The notes under the pieces: generated by a model | What the model was told of the DNA's origin: nothing | Database searches by the model: none | The model's input: only the letters and a program-made list of their open reading frames with translations | Assembly (NCBI GenBank): GCA_025455535.1 | Contig: JALOMM010000092.1 | Span: 1 to 6,375, forward strand | Length of the DNA: 6,375 nt | Direction: 5' to 3' | Source of the DNA: Bacteroidales bacterium | Lineage (GTDB): Bacteria > Bacteroidota > Bacteroidia > Bacteroidales > VadinHA17 | Part shown: in pieces, positions 6,245-6,375 of the stretch | Numbering within the stretch: position 1 is the first letter of the stretch | How the letters are laid out: each line of letters starts with the position of its first letter | Position numbers and translations under genes: made by a program

Positions 6245-6375
6245 ATGAAAACACAATTTGTCACCGGCCTGCTGATCCTCCTGACGGTAACGCAGTTACT
6301 GCCTGCCCAGGAGCAGCCTTACATGCCCGGCGAGAAGGTGTCATACCAGATAAGATACGGCCCTGTTAACGGCGG
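6245..6375 (+). CDS. Probable DUF3108-like secreted protein, 3'-truncated by the window edge
   Basis: The 43 complete codons from ATG 6245 are visible. They encode a clear signal peptide (MKTQFVTGLLILLTVTQLLPAQ, split here: basic start MK, hydrophobic core, cleavage near PAQ at 20-22). The mature start is YMPGEKVSYQIRYGPVNGG. The pattern PGEK-(hydrophobic)-Y-x-I/V-x-YG-x-x-N-x-G is what I associate with the start of DUF3108 proteins in Bacteroidota, which are exported and have no well-defined function. The gene follows the tsaB stop by 14 nt, so it is probably in the same transcript. Only the first part is present, so the family call rests on about 20 residues. Confidence 0.7.
   Translation, partial: MKTQFVTGLLILLTVTQLLPAQEQPYMPGEKVSYQIRYGPVNG

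Noticed and set aside
1..6375. CRISPR array, insertion sequence, phage or toxin-antitoxin genes
   Set aside because: No regularly spaced repeats, transposase or integrase motifs, phage structural genes or toxin-like partner were found.

Overview
The window looks like an ordinary chromosomal segment from a member of the Bacteroidota, most likely Bacteroidales. The evidence is several promoter -7 boxes of the TAnnTTTG type, a class II fructose-bisphosphate aldolase, a SiaC/DUF1987 protein, a TolC protein with the WTLEECI-type start common in this phylum, and a DUF3108-type reading frame after tsaB. The species cannot be named from the sequence.

Layout: (1) Positions 1-536 hold the 3' part of an unrecognised, AT-rich plus-strand gene that runs in from outside the window. 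(2) A strong bidirectional terminator (617-652) lies between it and a minus-strand tRNA-Gln(TTG) (650-722). (3) Further minus-strand genes follow: a SiaC-family regulatory protein (770-1153), a small ribbon-helix-helix-like protein (1232-1474) and fructose-bisphosphate aldolase (1610-2686), which has a hairpin terminator downstream. (4) A divergent intergenic region (2687-2855) carries separate promoters for fba and tolC. (5) A tightly packed plus-strand run covers tolC (2856-4238), a membrane-fusion/adaptor protein (4242-5522), tsaB (5538-6230) and the start of a DUF3108-like secreted protein (6245 to the window end). Gaps are 3, 15 and 14 nt. No stretch longer than 300 bases lacks a gene.

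How the genes work together: TolC and the adaptor form the outer-membrane and periplasmic parts of a tripartite efflux or secretion pump. The inner-membrane pump is not in the window. TsaB (t6A modification of tRNA) and the DUF3108 protein appear to be co-transcribed with them rather than part of the pump. Fba is central glycolysis/gluconeogenesis. SiaC-family proteins are partners in a threonine-phosphorylation switch, but no SiaA-like phosphatase or SiaB-like kinase is encoded here.

I do not see a convincing new multi-gene system. The best leads are the SiaC-like gene's leader (consensus promoter, spaced inverted repeat, G8 tract in a hairpin loop, mini-ORF overlapping the start codon), its orphan position beside a putative DNA-binding protein, and the compositional break at the tRNA-Gln.
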